Assembly: GCF_030272615.1 (NCBI RefSeq)
Contig: NC_081408.1
Span: forward strand, 335,452,793 to 335,516,792
DNA: 64,000 bases
From: Cryptomeria japonica
Lineage: Eukaryota > Streptophyta > Pinopsida > Cupressales > Cupressaceae
Direction: 5' to 3'
Shown here piece after piece: positions 34,433 to 44,569 of the stretch. Below the pieces are notes generated by a model. It worked only from the letters and a program-made list of their open reading frames with translations, was not told the DNA's origin and ran no database searches. Within the stretch, counting starts at the first letter, position 1, and each line of letters opens with the position of its first letter. Both the position numbers and the translations under genes were made by a program.

Positions 34433-34444
34433 GCTCTGATACCA
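34433..34444 (-). other. Copia B primer binding site
   Basis: The minus strand reads TGGTATCAGAGC, two bases after the LTR end at 34447. Confidence 0.9.
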
Positions 34445-35130
34445 ATTGTTAGCAACATCAAAGAAGGAAGACTAAGAGAGGGGGTGAATCAGTCTTTACT
34501 ATAATACAAAAATTTAAGCACAATGACAGATCTAACAAACTACAATAATAAATAGATAAGCAAATTAACAACATGACACACAACACCAAGATTTTTGATG
34601 CGGAAAACCCAGTTAAGGGAAAAACCATGGGGGGAACCTACCCATAGTAAGATGATACTCTGCAGTAGTATGTGAAAATGTTATAATGGGGAATGCATAT
34701 GCATTCAAGCACACTACCTAGATCTCACTGCTCAAAAGATATTTGCCTGAAAGGCTACAACCATCAAGAAAGTCTCATTGACTTACAACAAGATTAAAAC
34801 TACAATCTAGAAGAAATGAACCGAAAGAATAACATCCCCAAATGCCTGATTATAGTTCTAGTTAAGCATAGTTGTTTGCCCTACAACACCAATCTCACCT
34901 CAAACTCAACATTGAAGGATAAATCACTTGTTCACACACAAATCTCTCTTTGATAATGCAGACACAACATCGACACCTAAATTATATGACTAAATCACCT
35001 ATATATACAATTCATCAACCTTGAAAACAAGGTTGGCTAAACCCTCAACCCTCAACTCATAATTACAAAATTCAATCACACGATACAAAGATCGACCACC
35101 AGACCAATATGATTATTTGTATAGAATAAA

Positions 35131-35142
35131 ATGTACCTAATT
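35131..35142. repeat. LINE target-site duplication, left copy
   Basis: ATGTACCTAATT recurs at 41714-41725 after the LINE tail. The LTR sequence reads through once the LINE is removed, as the paralogous copy near 42400 (ACATGGACCTAATTC) confirms. Confidence 0.9.
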
Positions 35143-35498
35143 GGAGTTGATACAAGTTTGGATTGCCTCAGGTAAATTTAAATGCGTTATTCCAAAATAT
35201 TGGAGTTGATACGCCCACATCATCTTAGAAAAGAGAATAACTATGGAGTAATATTCAAGATGAGCCTAGAGAGGAACAAGAAGAAGACATAACAGAGAAT
35301 GGAAAAAAAATAAAAAATAAGAAGGCAAGAGGCCTTAATGGGGTAAAAACCAGGACCAGGTCCAAGGGCTGATATTGGTGCTTCAAAATCCCCACCAGGA
35401 CGTAAAACTATGAAATGGCATAGAGACCAGGAGAGCAAGCAAAACATAGCTGATGGAAGGTAGCAAACTATAAAGGAATCATGCCCTCAAGTTTCCAA
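35143..35498 (+). pseudogene. LINE ORF1, truncated C-terminus
   Basis: The frame just upstream of the endonuclease encodes GRKTMKWHRDQESKQNIADG before a TAG at about 35461. It matches the ORF1 end of the second LINE (GRPSLKHQREQESWKNRVDG, ending at 62618). The rest of ORF1 is missing, consistent with 5' truncation at 35143 during target-primed reverse transcription. Confidence 0.7.
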
Positions 35499-36240
35499 AT
35501 GAAGGTAATATCATGGAACATCAGAGGCCTAAATGGTCTAAAAAAATAGGATATATTACGAAACCTCATTCGAGATCAAAATCCGGATACTATCCTAGTA
35601 CAGGAAACCAAAATGAGTAAAGAGAAAGTGGAGAACTTAAACTTCTTTAAAAATGGAGGGGTTTGTCGTAGCAACTTGAATGGGGCATATGGGGGGGTAG
35701 CAATTTTTTGGAACAAGAAAACCATCTCTGGAGAAATGATTGATGAAGACGACAACATAATATCCCTGAAAGTTAAAAGCATCTATAAAGGAAAGGAATG
35801 TGTGATTACCAATATCTATGCCCCTAACTCCAAATCTGCTAGAAGCAAATTCTGGGATAAAATCCAGCAAAAAAGAAGATCTTTCCCTATGAATAGCTGG
35901 GTTGTGATGGGAGATTTCAATACTCCTCTGCAAGGCATTGATAAATCTGGGGGAACTCAAGCACAACCGGACAACATATCTAACTTGATGGACTTTATCA
36001 ATTTCAATGCTCTCATTGATATGGAACTCAATGGGGCTTCCTACACCTAGTCTAACCGAAGGGATGGTGAAGACCTCATTCAGGTAAGACTTGATAGATC
36101 CCTTGTCACTAATGATTGGATTCTTTCTCATAGATGCTCCCTATCTGTTATCAATAGAATTGGTTCGGATCACTATCCCATTACTTTTGTTGCTGAGAAT
36201 TTCAAGAATAATCAGAGTTTCCCTTTTCAGTTTGAAAAGA
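35499..36240 (+). pseudogene. LINE ORF2 endonuclease domain
   Basis: It starts at ATG 35499 with MKVISWNIRGLNG. Then come LVQETKMSKEKVE (catalytic Glu), GGVAIFWNKK, ITNIYAPNSKSARSKFW, VVMGDFNTPLQGIDKSGG (catalytic Asp/Asn), VRLDRSLVTNDW and GSDHYPI (catalytic Asp-His). This is the apurinic-endonuclease-like fold that nicks the target. Frame 0 is interrupted by TAG at 35547 and 36048, the latter in place of the usual Trp of YTWSNRR. All catalytic motifs remain. Confidence 0.9.
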
Positions 36241-38430
36241 TGTGGATTTCCCACCCTTATCTTGAAAAATCTATTGCCAACTGGTGGAATATTGATGTGA
36301 ATGGAACTGCCATGTATAAAGTTGCCATAAAACTTAAAAATATCAAAGTCAACATTAAGATATGGAACAAGAAGGTCTTTGGTGATATTTTTGATTCAAA
36401 GAAAAAGTTGAAGGAGGAACTAGAACAGATAAAAAATTCAAGATAGAAAGATGGCTATAAAAAGTATTCCAAAGCCATGGAAGATGATGTTTTAGTCAAA
36501 CTTCACAACATTATCTCTAGGGAGGAAATCTATTGGAGACAAAGACGTAGGATGATTTGGTTGGAGGCTGGGGACAGAAATACTAAATTTTTCCACATGA
36601 CTTCTTTAAAACATAAAGCTACGAACAAAATTTCCAAATTAATTATTGAGGACAAAACTCTTATTAATAAGGATGAAATTAGGGATGAAGTTGTCAGTTT
36701 CTTCAATCAGCTCCTCACCAGGAACATGGACATTGATTATACCCAACAACATAATCTGGTTAGTATCATTCCCAAGATCATTAATCCTATTCAGAATAAG
36801 GCCCTCTCTACTATCCCTTCTGCTAGAGAAATAAAAAAGTTATTTTTTTGTTTCAAGGGGATAAAGCTCTGGGTCCTGATGGTTTCCCTATGTTTTTCTT
36901 CCAAGAATTCTGGCATATTGTGGGAGAAGACATGGTTAATGTGGTTAAAGAATTCTTTGGCTCTAGAAGAATCCTTAAGGAACTCAATTCCATGTTTATC
37001 GCCATAATTCTTAAAGTTGCTGGGGCAGATTCAGTGGGAAAATTTAGGCCAATAAGTCTATGTAACTCTTTCTACAAAATCATATCCAAATTTTTTACTA
37101 CTAGAATTTTAGCTGTTCTCCCCTTCATCTCTTAGGAGCAGAAAGGTTTTTTTCCTAGCAGGCAGATTTTGGACTCTATAATTCTTGTGCATGAGAATAT
37201 TCATTCCCTCAATGCTGCTAAAAAAGAAGGATTTTTGATAAAGTTGGATCTGGCAAAGGCTTATGATAGAGTGGATTGGCATGTTCTTTTCAGAATCATG
37301 GAGGCTTTAGGATTTGATGGGAAGATAACCAAAATTATCAGAGAGTTGATCACCACTCCTATGTTTTCAATTCTTATTAATGGATCTCCTACTAAATTCT
37401 TTAAATTGTCAAGGGGGCTCAGACAAGGAGATCCCATATCTCCTATTCTTTTCACCATTTTGGCAGAGAGCATGAGCAGATTGATACATAATTTGAAAGT
37501 GATTAAAATCATCAAAGGTCTTCAACCTTCCTCTACTAATGTTTTTTGTTCTCATCAATAGTTTGTTGATGATACTATCCTCATGGGCTATTCTTCTGTT
37601 GGGGAGGCTGATTCCTTCAAAAATGCTCTTAATTCTTATGCTTTGGCTACTAGTCAGCAAGTCAATTAGGACAAATCGGCTATATACTTCATGAACACTC
37701 CGGTCACTAGACAACAACGAATTGCTAAAATTATTGGTTGCAAGGTGGACATGCTCCCTTCCACCTACCTGGGTCTTCCCTTGGGTTTAGTTCCCCCAAA
37801 CTCCTTTTGGAATATACTTATTGACAAACTCAACAAAAAACTTGCTGGGTGGAAAGGATCCATTTTATCTCAGGCTGGGAAGTTGAAGCTCCTTCAAGCT
37901 ACACTCCAAAACCTCCATGTTTATGCTCTCAGCTTATTTGGTATCCCAGCTAAATTTGTTGAAGCATTGGAAAGAATCCAGAAGAGATTTCTATGGTCAG
38001 AAGTTGAAGAAAAAAAGAGGATATCCTTGGTTGCTTGGGACAAAGTTTGTAAACCAAAGAATAAAGGAGGGCTGGGGATTAAAGCTCTAAAAACCTTTAA
38101 TAAAGCTCTCCTAGCAAAACAATTATGGAGAGCTTATGATACCAAGAAATATTGGAATCAAATCTGGTTTGACAAATATATTCAGAATTAGCTTATCCAA
38201 GAGATCCTTAATTTTGAAGACATCCCTATTGGATCCTTCATTTGGAATAGTATTATCAAATCCATAAAAGTGGCCAAAGCTGGAGCTAGATGGGTCCTTG
38301 GAAAAGGTGACAAAATAAGGTTTTGGGAGGATCCTTGGACGAAGAGTGAAGCTCTTTTTTATCAAGGCAACAGTCAATTTATTGAGGAATGTAAAAGGAG
38401 GTTTGGACTTATGGTGTGTGACTACTAGAA
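36241..38430 (+). pseudogene. LINE ORF2 reverse transcriptase domain
   Basis: The linker (WLEAGDRNTKFFHMTSLKHK) is typical of plant LINEs. The RT follows in order: ALGPDGFPMFFFQEFW, FRPISLCNSFYKIISK, LIKLDLAKAYDRVDW, RGLRQGDPISPILFTI and the catalytic FVDDTILMGY (37562-37591). Then come STYLGLPLG and the thumb region [10 protein letters not shown] frameshift near 36845 and TAG codons at 36444, 37133, 37559, 37667, 38189 and 38426 break it. The TAG at 37559 directly precedes FVDD. It copies LINE RNA at the nicked target in intact members. Confidence 0.92.
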
Positions 38431-39684
38431 GGAGAATAAATGGGTGAGGCTAGATGTTATACATGCGGGATTGTCCCTACTCCAGAAGGAGTTGCTGTCC
38501 TTCTCTCTTAACAAAGACTATGATGATGTTTATCTATGGAATAGTAATCCTAGAGGTGAATTTACAGTTGCTTCTGCCTACAGAAACACTTTTTCTCAAA
38601 CCAGTGATCCCATTTGGAGTAAAGTTTGGAACAACATTTTGATCCCTAAAGTCAATATGTTCTTTTGGCTTGCTACTCACAATAAGACCCTTACTATTGA
38701 CAATTTGGTCCGAAGAGGTTTTAAATTCCCTAATAGGTGTGAGCTATGCTAGAAAGAGGAAGAATCAGTTGATCACCTTTTTTTTCATTGCTCATTTACC
38801 TAGGAAATTTGGAGTAAGCTGTGGGAGAAATGGAAAGTCGATTGGGTTATGAACAAGAATCTCAAGGATATTATTTGGCAATGGAATTTCCCCACCAAAT
38901 GCTTTCTTATCAAGAACCTTTGGTCCTTGACCCTCCCCATTACTTGTTGGGGTATTTGGAAAGAGAGAAATAACATAATATTTAGAGAAGCTAACTGCAC
39001 CTCTTAGGTGGTCTTTGAAAAAATTTGCAGGGCTATAAAAGAGAACATCAATAATCCTCATAGGAATAATAAGAAATGGTTTGTTATTGATATGAATGAA
39101 ATGGAAAAAGGTATCCTCATTGAATGGAACCTAATAGACAAAGTCTGTAGATCTGACAATAAGAATAGGAGAGATAATATTGTTTGGTGCTTTCCTAATC
39201 ATGATTGGATAAAGGTGAATTTTGATGGGGTGGCTAAAGGCAACCTTGGGAAGTCTGGTGGTAGAGGAGTTATCAGAAATGCTCAAGGAGTCTGCATTGT
39301 GGCTTTTGCTTCACCTTTTGGGGTCCAAAATAATCATGTGGCTAAAGCTCTAGCCATGCTAAAAAGCCTCCAGCTTGCTCAGGGATTCAAATTTTTTAAA
39401 AAAATTGGCTGGAAGGGGACTCCCTAAACATCATCTAGGCCCTCAAAGGTACAAACTCTGTCTCTTGGAATATTACTAACTTAGTTGAAAGTGCTAAAAA
39501 ATTGTTAAATAACTATGTTAGTATTATCATAACTCATACTCTAAGAGAAGGAAATAAGGTTGTGGATCTCTTAGCTAATGAAGGGGTTAATTTAGAGGAT
39601 GATGTTAAATATATTGGAGAAACTCATTGTAAAAGGGATATTAGAGAGCAATTATTTTTTGATCGTATCAATGGGTCAAGTTAA
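38431..39684 (+). pseudogene. LINE ORF2 zf-RVT and RNase H domains
   Basis: The zf-RVT-like segment has VWNNILIPKVNMFFWLATHN, LVRRGFKFPNRCELC and VDHLFFHCSF. RNase H follows with WIKVNFDGVAKGNLGKSGG (first Asp), RGVIRNAQGV and, near the end, HTLREGNKVVDLLANEG (last Asp). Part of the middle, around the second acidic residue (about 39340-39430), is damaged: EAKAL reads VAKAL and a TAA follows at 39425. TAG stops are at 38750, 38801 and 39005. It ends at a TAA at 39682-39684. Confidence 0.88.
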
Positions 39685-39977
39685 TATCATGATTATCTTT
39701 TGGGGAGCAGATTCCAAAGATAGATTTTGGGGGCAGATTAACTATCAATTAATGATTGCCTTTTCACATCATTTCAATGATCATATGCGTGAGGAAGATT
39801 ATAATAATAAATGTTGGTTTTGTGTGGCCATTAACATAAGTTTCAAAAGAATGAAAGAGACTTTTTTCTATAACTCTAGAATTTTAAACAAGAATTTGGG
39901 GTTATGTCTATGGACTATGAATTACATATTTGGGAACTTCTACTTGCTATTCAATATGGGTGGTAATTTAAATAGGA

Positions 39978-41509
39978 ATGAGCCCCCAGGATGTGAAAAA
40001 TAGAAGAGTGAACAAAAATTATAGAGAAGGCTTCATAGATATGGCTTTACTGACTATATGGAAAAGCTTCACAGAAGCAGAAATTCAGTGTCACCTGGTT
40101 TTGCTAGAGGCTGGAATAACAACAAAGTCACCTTGTTTGGGGAGATATGGCAAATTGACGAGGATCTGGTTGTAGAGGTCATGGGTCTTTAGAAGGAGGG
40201 TACTAAATTCTATAGAGACCAGAAGTATGAAGCTGAAGCATTCAAAAACTTCCCAAAATTAAAGGATGAGAAGGGCAAGCTTGTTAAGAAAGACAACATT
40301 TCCTACTACATTCCCCAGCAAGTAAAGCCCTTTTGGCAAAAAGTTTTAAGGGTTTTAATTGAGTTTCTCACTGTTGATGGTAGATTTACTAAAATCTATA
40401 ACTATCATTTTGTAATTTTGAACCACTTCCGTCATGGGGCTAAAATATCCCTTATATATTATTTAGTGTCTTCTTTGAATGAGAGTCTAGTTGATCACGC
40501 TAAAAAGCCTAATTCTTACCCTATAGCCCATCAGGGGCTCATGTTGCTCATTTATGAATATCTGAAGGAAAAGGCTAGGGCTACCAAAGATGATCCCCCG
40601 ATCACCAATGTACATATTTTTAAGAGTTGCAAAGATTTAGATTCGGATGTGGATCAGCCTAATGCCCCTACCCACAAAAAAAGGAGAGCTGATATAGAAA
40701 ATGTGGAAATGGAGGTGCACTGTGATGTGGAGGAGGAAAAGGGGAAGGATATTGAAACAAAAATGGAGAGTGACAAGGATGAGAATGTTGGTGAAGAGGA
40801 GGAAGGGGGTAACTTTGAAAACCCTCACTCTAACCTTATGGCCTCGGACAGTAGGAATGTCACTCTGAACTCTAAGGAGGAAGACAACCCTAACTCTGTA
40901 GGCACTAAGCAGAGTAGGGATTCTGTGAATACTATTTTGAATACTACCTGTAACTGTACTCTGGAATCCTTCAACTTCCAGAAATGGGTTGTGGACAACA
41001 TTACTAGTATGCAAAGTAAACAGAGGGATCCAGAAAAAAAGATAAATAAGTTGATTAAGGAAACTAATTCTGGGAAAAAGAATGAGGAGATGAAAACCAA
41101 TGAAGCCGAGGAGGAAATCAAGATGGAGGAGTGGCTAGGAAAAGACCTGATCAAAGGGGATTTGAAACATCTGGAGGATGTTATTAGAATGTTGAAAGAA
41201 CAAGCCGAGGAGGATAAAGACAACATTAATACCCAGGTTGCCCGCATTGAGAAGGCTCTGAAAAGTTTCATGAACCACAGCCTTTAGGTCTTAAAAGTTT
41301 TGTCATAGAATATGAATGCTCTGGTGGACCACTTAGAGAGGAAAAATTAGGATAAGAATTTGGTAATCATTGAAGATGTACCAACTTCTAGCTCCATCCA
41401 TCAAATTTCCAGGTGAAGGACTAGGTAGAACACTATTGAGATGGAGACCAAAATGAAAGATATCCAGTTGAGACAGGAGAGCAATGATGCTTTTGGTTTA
41501 GAATGCTGA
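39978..41509 (+). pseudogene. LINE-borne extra frame (ORF3) of unknown function
   Basis: It lies 0.3 kb after the RNase H stop and inside the LINE target duplication. It opens with MSPQDVKNRRVNKNYREGF, shifts frame near 40030-40100, and continues as VTLFGEIWQIDEDLVVEVMG, FYRDQKYEAEAFKNFP, VDGRFTKIYNYHFVILNHFR and PIAHQGLMLLIYEYLKEKAR. A 289-codon intact block (40418-41287) then turns very acidic, with a coiled-coil tail. TAG at 40190, 41285, 41306 and 41345, a TGA at about 41414 and a TAG at 41423 interrupt it; it ends at TGA 41507-41509. No enzymatic motif is seen. Its helical spacing recalls NA2 ORF2 (weak). Confidence 0.6.
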
Positions 41510-41713
41510 GGAGTCTATAAAAGTATTCAATTGATATGTATTGCTAGGTTTGGGAGGCCAATTTCTTGTTGGCTCCTTGTTGTCTTTTTGTCCTAGCTAC
41601 TGGTTTTTGTGTCGGTCTTTTGCAGTTGTTTTGTCTTGTTTCTTTCATACTCATATTTCATAATGTAAGTAGGTTTTGAGTCCCTTAAAACCTATTTTTT
41701 ATTAATCAAAAAC
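41510..41713 (+). other. LINE 3' untranslated region and tail
   Basis: AT- and T-rich sequence ending CCTATTTTTTATTAATCAAAAA, immediately followed by the right copy of the target duplication. Confidence 0.7.
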
Positions 41714-43043
41714 ATGTACCTAATTAAATTTTCCAAATGATAAACTCCATTGGAAATCACCCCATGATCAACAACAACACGTTACACCACTAGAAATACC
41801 ACATACCATGAAAATAAATACCAGTTGATGAAAATCACCAAAAAACTGCACAACGATCAATGCAAATCACCAAAACAAATAGGACATGACTAGGAAACAC
41901 CAGCAAGCATGTTAGAATCATCTAAAATGGTTTCACCAACACCACTTTTCAAATCTTCATCTGTCAGTAGCTAGAAGCTCAAGAACACAACCAATCAACA
42001 ACTATCATGAAGAAAGATAAATTGTGAAGCATCAAATCATGAACCATCTAAAATGAAGATACACAAGGCCATCTAGAACAATATCCCAAAATCTTAGCAC
42101 AAGATTTGATCACACCAGAATATACTAGAGGAAATATCAACCTCTACAAAATAGTGATCAACAAAATAAAACTACAAAACCAAATTAGAAAAGATTTCCA
42201 AGTACATTGGATCAAATCATAGGAATGAAATCAATGATAAAAACATATCCTAGTAGCAATAATAACCAACCATATCCAATATCATCAACCTTGACAAAAA
42301 TGTTGGCTAAACCCTTAATTCACAATTACAAAATCACATCACATGATACAAAGATCAACCATTGGACCAATATAATGATATACATGATATAACATGGACC
42401 TAATTCAAATCTCCAGATACACAACACCACTAGAAATCACGCCAAGATTAACTGCAACATGCTACACCACCAGGAAAACTGCATAACATGAAGAACATCA
42501 CCAATTCGGCAAAATCACCAAGAACTCACACAATGATCAATGCAGATCATAAAAATAGATAGGAAAAACTTAGGAAACACCAATAAGCACATTAGAATCA
42601 TCAGTAAAAACTATACCAACACCAATTATCAATTCTTCATCTATCAACATCTAAAACTCAGGTTCACTCAAATAACATCAACTGTCATGAAGAAAGATAG
42701 CTTGTGGAGCACCAAAACATGAACCATCTGAAATGAAGATACATAAGACCATCCCAAAAAATCTCCCAAAGACCTAACTCAAGACTTGATAACACTAGAA
42801 TATACCAAAGGAAATACTGAACTCTACCAAGCACTGATCAGAAAAAATAAACTACAAACTGGATCATATGCTATGATCAATTAAGCATCCCAGATCACCA
42901 AAACCAATACAGAAGAATATAATGATAATAGAAATACTCCATACACAAAACCGAAATCTCAATAAACCAATCTACAATCACTAGAGTAGGAATATGTTGA
43001 CATCAATGACAACAACATATCCTAGCAGCAACAATGTCTAACA

Positions 43044-43057
43044 ATCTCCCCCTTTGG
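43044..43057 (-). other. Copia C polypurine tract
   Basis: The minus strand reads CCAAAGGGGGAGAT next to the LTR start at 43043. A second purine tract, CAAAGGGGGAGAG, lies about 120 bp upstream near 43170, like the doubled tracts of the NA elements. Confidence 0.85.
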
Positions 43058-43418
43058 CATTGATGGCAACATATGAGTGTGAAAAAAAATCAATGCAAAG
43101 AAAGAAAAACATCTCTAGCAGACTCCCCCTTAGATCAAGTAGATAAGACAATTTTTCACTTGCTTCTCTCCCCCTTTGATAGCAATGCCAAAATTCTCAA
43201 AATAGAAAACCAAATTCTGCCCCTTAGATAAACAAGTCATGATTCTCTCACCCATAGACAGATAACTGATCCAACAGACTACTCTGCTAGAGGAGCAACA
43301 CCAACTCATCAATCCAGATAAAAAAATAAGACCATGAAGTCCACAGATTGGTGCAACTAAATACATCTAGTTCTCATCTGGAGAGGTGGATACACCTAAC
43401 TTATCTCTGTAATAGACA
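43058..43418 (-). pseudogene. Copia C, pol end and 3' leader to the polypurine tract
   Basis: Directly left of NA3 the minus strand reads VYYRDKLGVSTSPDEN and stops. It continues the ADTF end of pol from 50386 across the NA3 insertion. The rest, to 43058, is non-coding and contains the secondary polypurine tract. Confidence 0.75.
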
Positions 43419-43423
43419 AATGT
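43419..43423. repeat. NA3 target-site duplication, left copy
   Basis: AATGT precedes the NA3 LTR and recurs at 50381-50385. Removing NA3 with one copy restores the copia C pol frame. Confidence 0.93.
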
Positions 43424-44360
43424 TGTTGGAATCCAAGAACACTAAGAGGGGGATGAATCAGTGTTCTACTAGTTTTTTTATTTTTAGCTTTATTAAAAAT
43501 TGACTTATTAACCAGTATGCATGAAAGAAAGTAACAACAAGTAATAATAATGCAATCACAAGAATAAACACCATAACATAGAGATTTATACACATAACAC
43601 CTCAAAGAAAAAACACCATAGTGAGATTGGTGACAGACAACATCTATCCACTGGCCAAATGAATAAATATTACAATAGGGGTCTGTATATGTAGGAAGGC
43701 CAACAACCTAGAGCGCACTACTCATCACAAATGGAGCCTCACTGACTACAAACACTAAATATAGAGTTTCAAAAATAATTCTAAACTCAGAGAATGCATC
43801 TGCTATATTGGATGAGTTCTGGTTAAAGCATTGTTTGTACCAGTTTACACTATGTCCTCCCTTATCAGTAACTAACTTCACTTCCCAAACCTCTAAACCA
43901 ATATCCAAGATTGACTACAAAATATTATATTCGCATTCAGTCTATCAAGATTACTTGCATAATCTTACACACCTATATATTTAAAATTACCTAACCGGAC
44001 TAACTTAAATACCTTTCCCAATCATAAACATAAATTCCTTATGTCGGCTTACAATAATATTACAAGTTATTTAAATGTCATCCTAGACAAAAATAAATGT
44101 ATTAAACTTTGTGACCAATGTCGCTAATCGCTGCCATGTAAACCTATTGGATCAATCTCCTATGTTAGCCTCATATACCGGTCCTAGTTTATCAGTTTCT
44201 GTTGTTTGCCAGTTTTCAGTTCTTTTATATGTCAGATGAAATGAATGCCAATTATCAAACAATGAATATCACTGAGTACCGATTAAGTGTCCAACCAAAA
44301 ATGATGTGCTTTACCATCAATGACAACACAACTAAACCAGATGAGTGTCAATTGCCAACA
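43424..44360 (-). repeat. NA3 3' LTR, 937 bp
   Basis: On the minus strand it starts TGTTGGCAATTG at 44360 and ends GATTCCAACA at 43424. It matches 49441-50380. Confidence 0.95.
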
Positions 44361-44374
44361 ATCTCCCCCTTTGG
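44361..44374 (-). other. NA3 polypurine tract
   Basis: The minus strand reads CCAAAGGGGGAGAT before the 3' LTR. The secondary tract TCAAAGGGGAAGAGG lies about 140 bp upstream near 44508, after GTCATTGATG. Confidence 0.9.
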
Positions 44375-44569
44375 CATTGATGGCAACACTCATGTGAAAA
44401 ATGGATGGATCATTGAAGTTCTATTCTGGTTCATCCCAAAAATGACCCTACTCCCCCTGAGCTATACATTATTTCTTATGTTCCTTAACATTTTTTACAT
44501 AAACCTCTTCCCCTTTGACATCAATGACAAATCCAGGGTACGTAAAGAATGAAAGAAAAATTGTTATTA

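Larger units (their letters stand above)
31664..34446 (-). mobile_element. Copia B, 5' internal half (Ty1/copia)
   Basis: The minus strand has primer site, gag, integrase and the first part of RT. Its RT is cut at 31663 by the copia A LTR, and the rest must lie left of the window. Its 5' LTR (34447-43043) is the same physical LTR that serves as the 3' LTR of copia C. Confidence 0.8.
35143..41713 (+). mobile_element. 5'-truncated plant LINE (L1 type) with an extra 3' reading frame
   Basis: A 6.57 kb insertion bounded by a 12 bp target duplication. It begins inside the end of ORF1 and holds endonuclease, RT, a zf-RVT region and RNase H. It then has a further reading frame (39978-41509) and a 3' end near ATTAATCAAAAA. 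Since the duplication flanks the whole, the extra frame moved with the LINE. Nearly all in-frame stops are TAG. Confidence 0.85.
34447..43043 (-). repeat. LTR shared by copia B and copia C, split by a LINE
   Basis: On the minus strand the LTR starts TGTTAGAC at 43043, just after a polypurine tract that belongs to copia C. It ends TTGCTAACA at 34447, just before the copia B primer site. The LINE at 35143-41713 interrupts it. Without the LINE it is about 2.0 kb, because its first 0.7 kb is present twice: 42271-43043 repeats the sequence of 35010-35142 plus 41726-42270. Each copy begins with an ACATATCCTAG.AGCAA word near its start. Confidence 0.75.

Noticed and set aside
36048-39007. TAG recoding (an altered genetic code or programmed readthrough)
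   Set aside because: TAG, TAA and TGA all occur as terminal or internal stops across the elements. Methylation-driven CAG and TGG decay explains the bias without a code change, so I report the bias but not a recoding claim.
40637-41271. Minus-strand open frames of 125 and 148 codons
   Set aside because: They are antisense shadows of the acidic LINE ORF3. Glu and Lys codons on one strand give Leu, Phe and Ser on the other.
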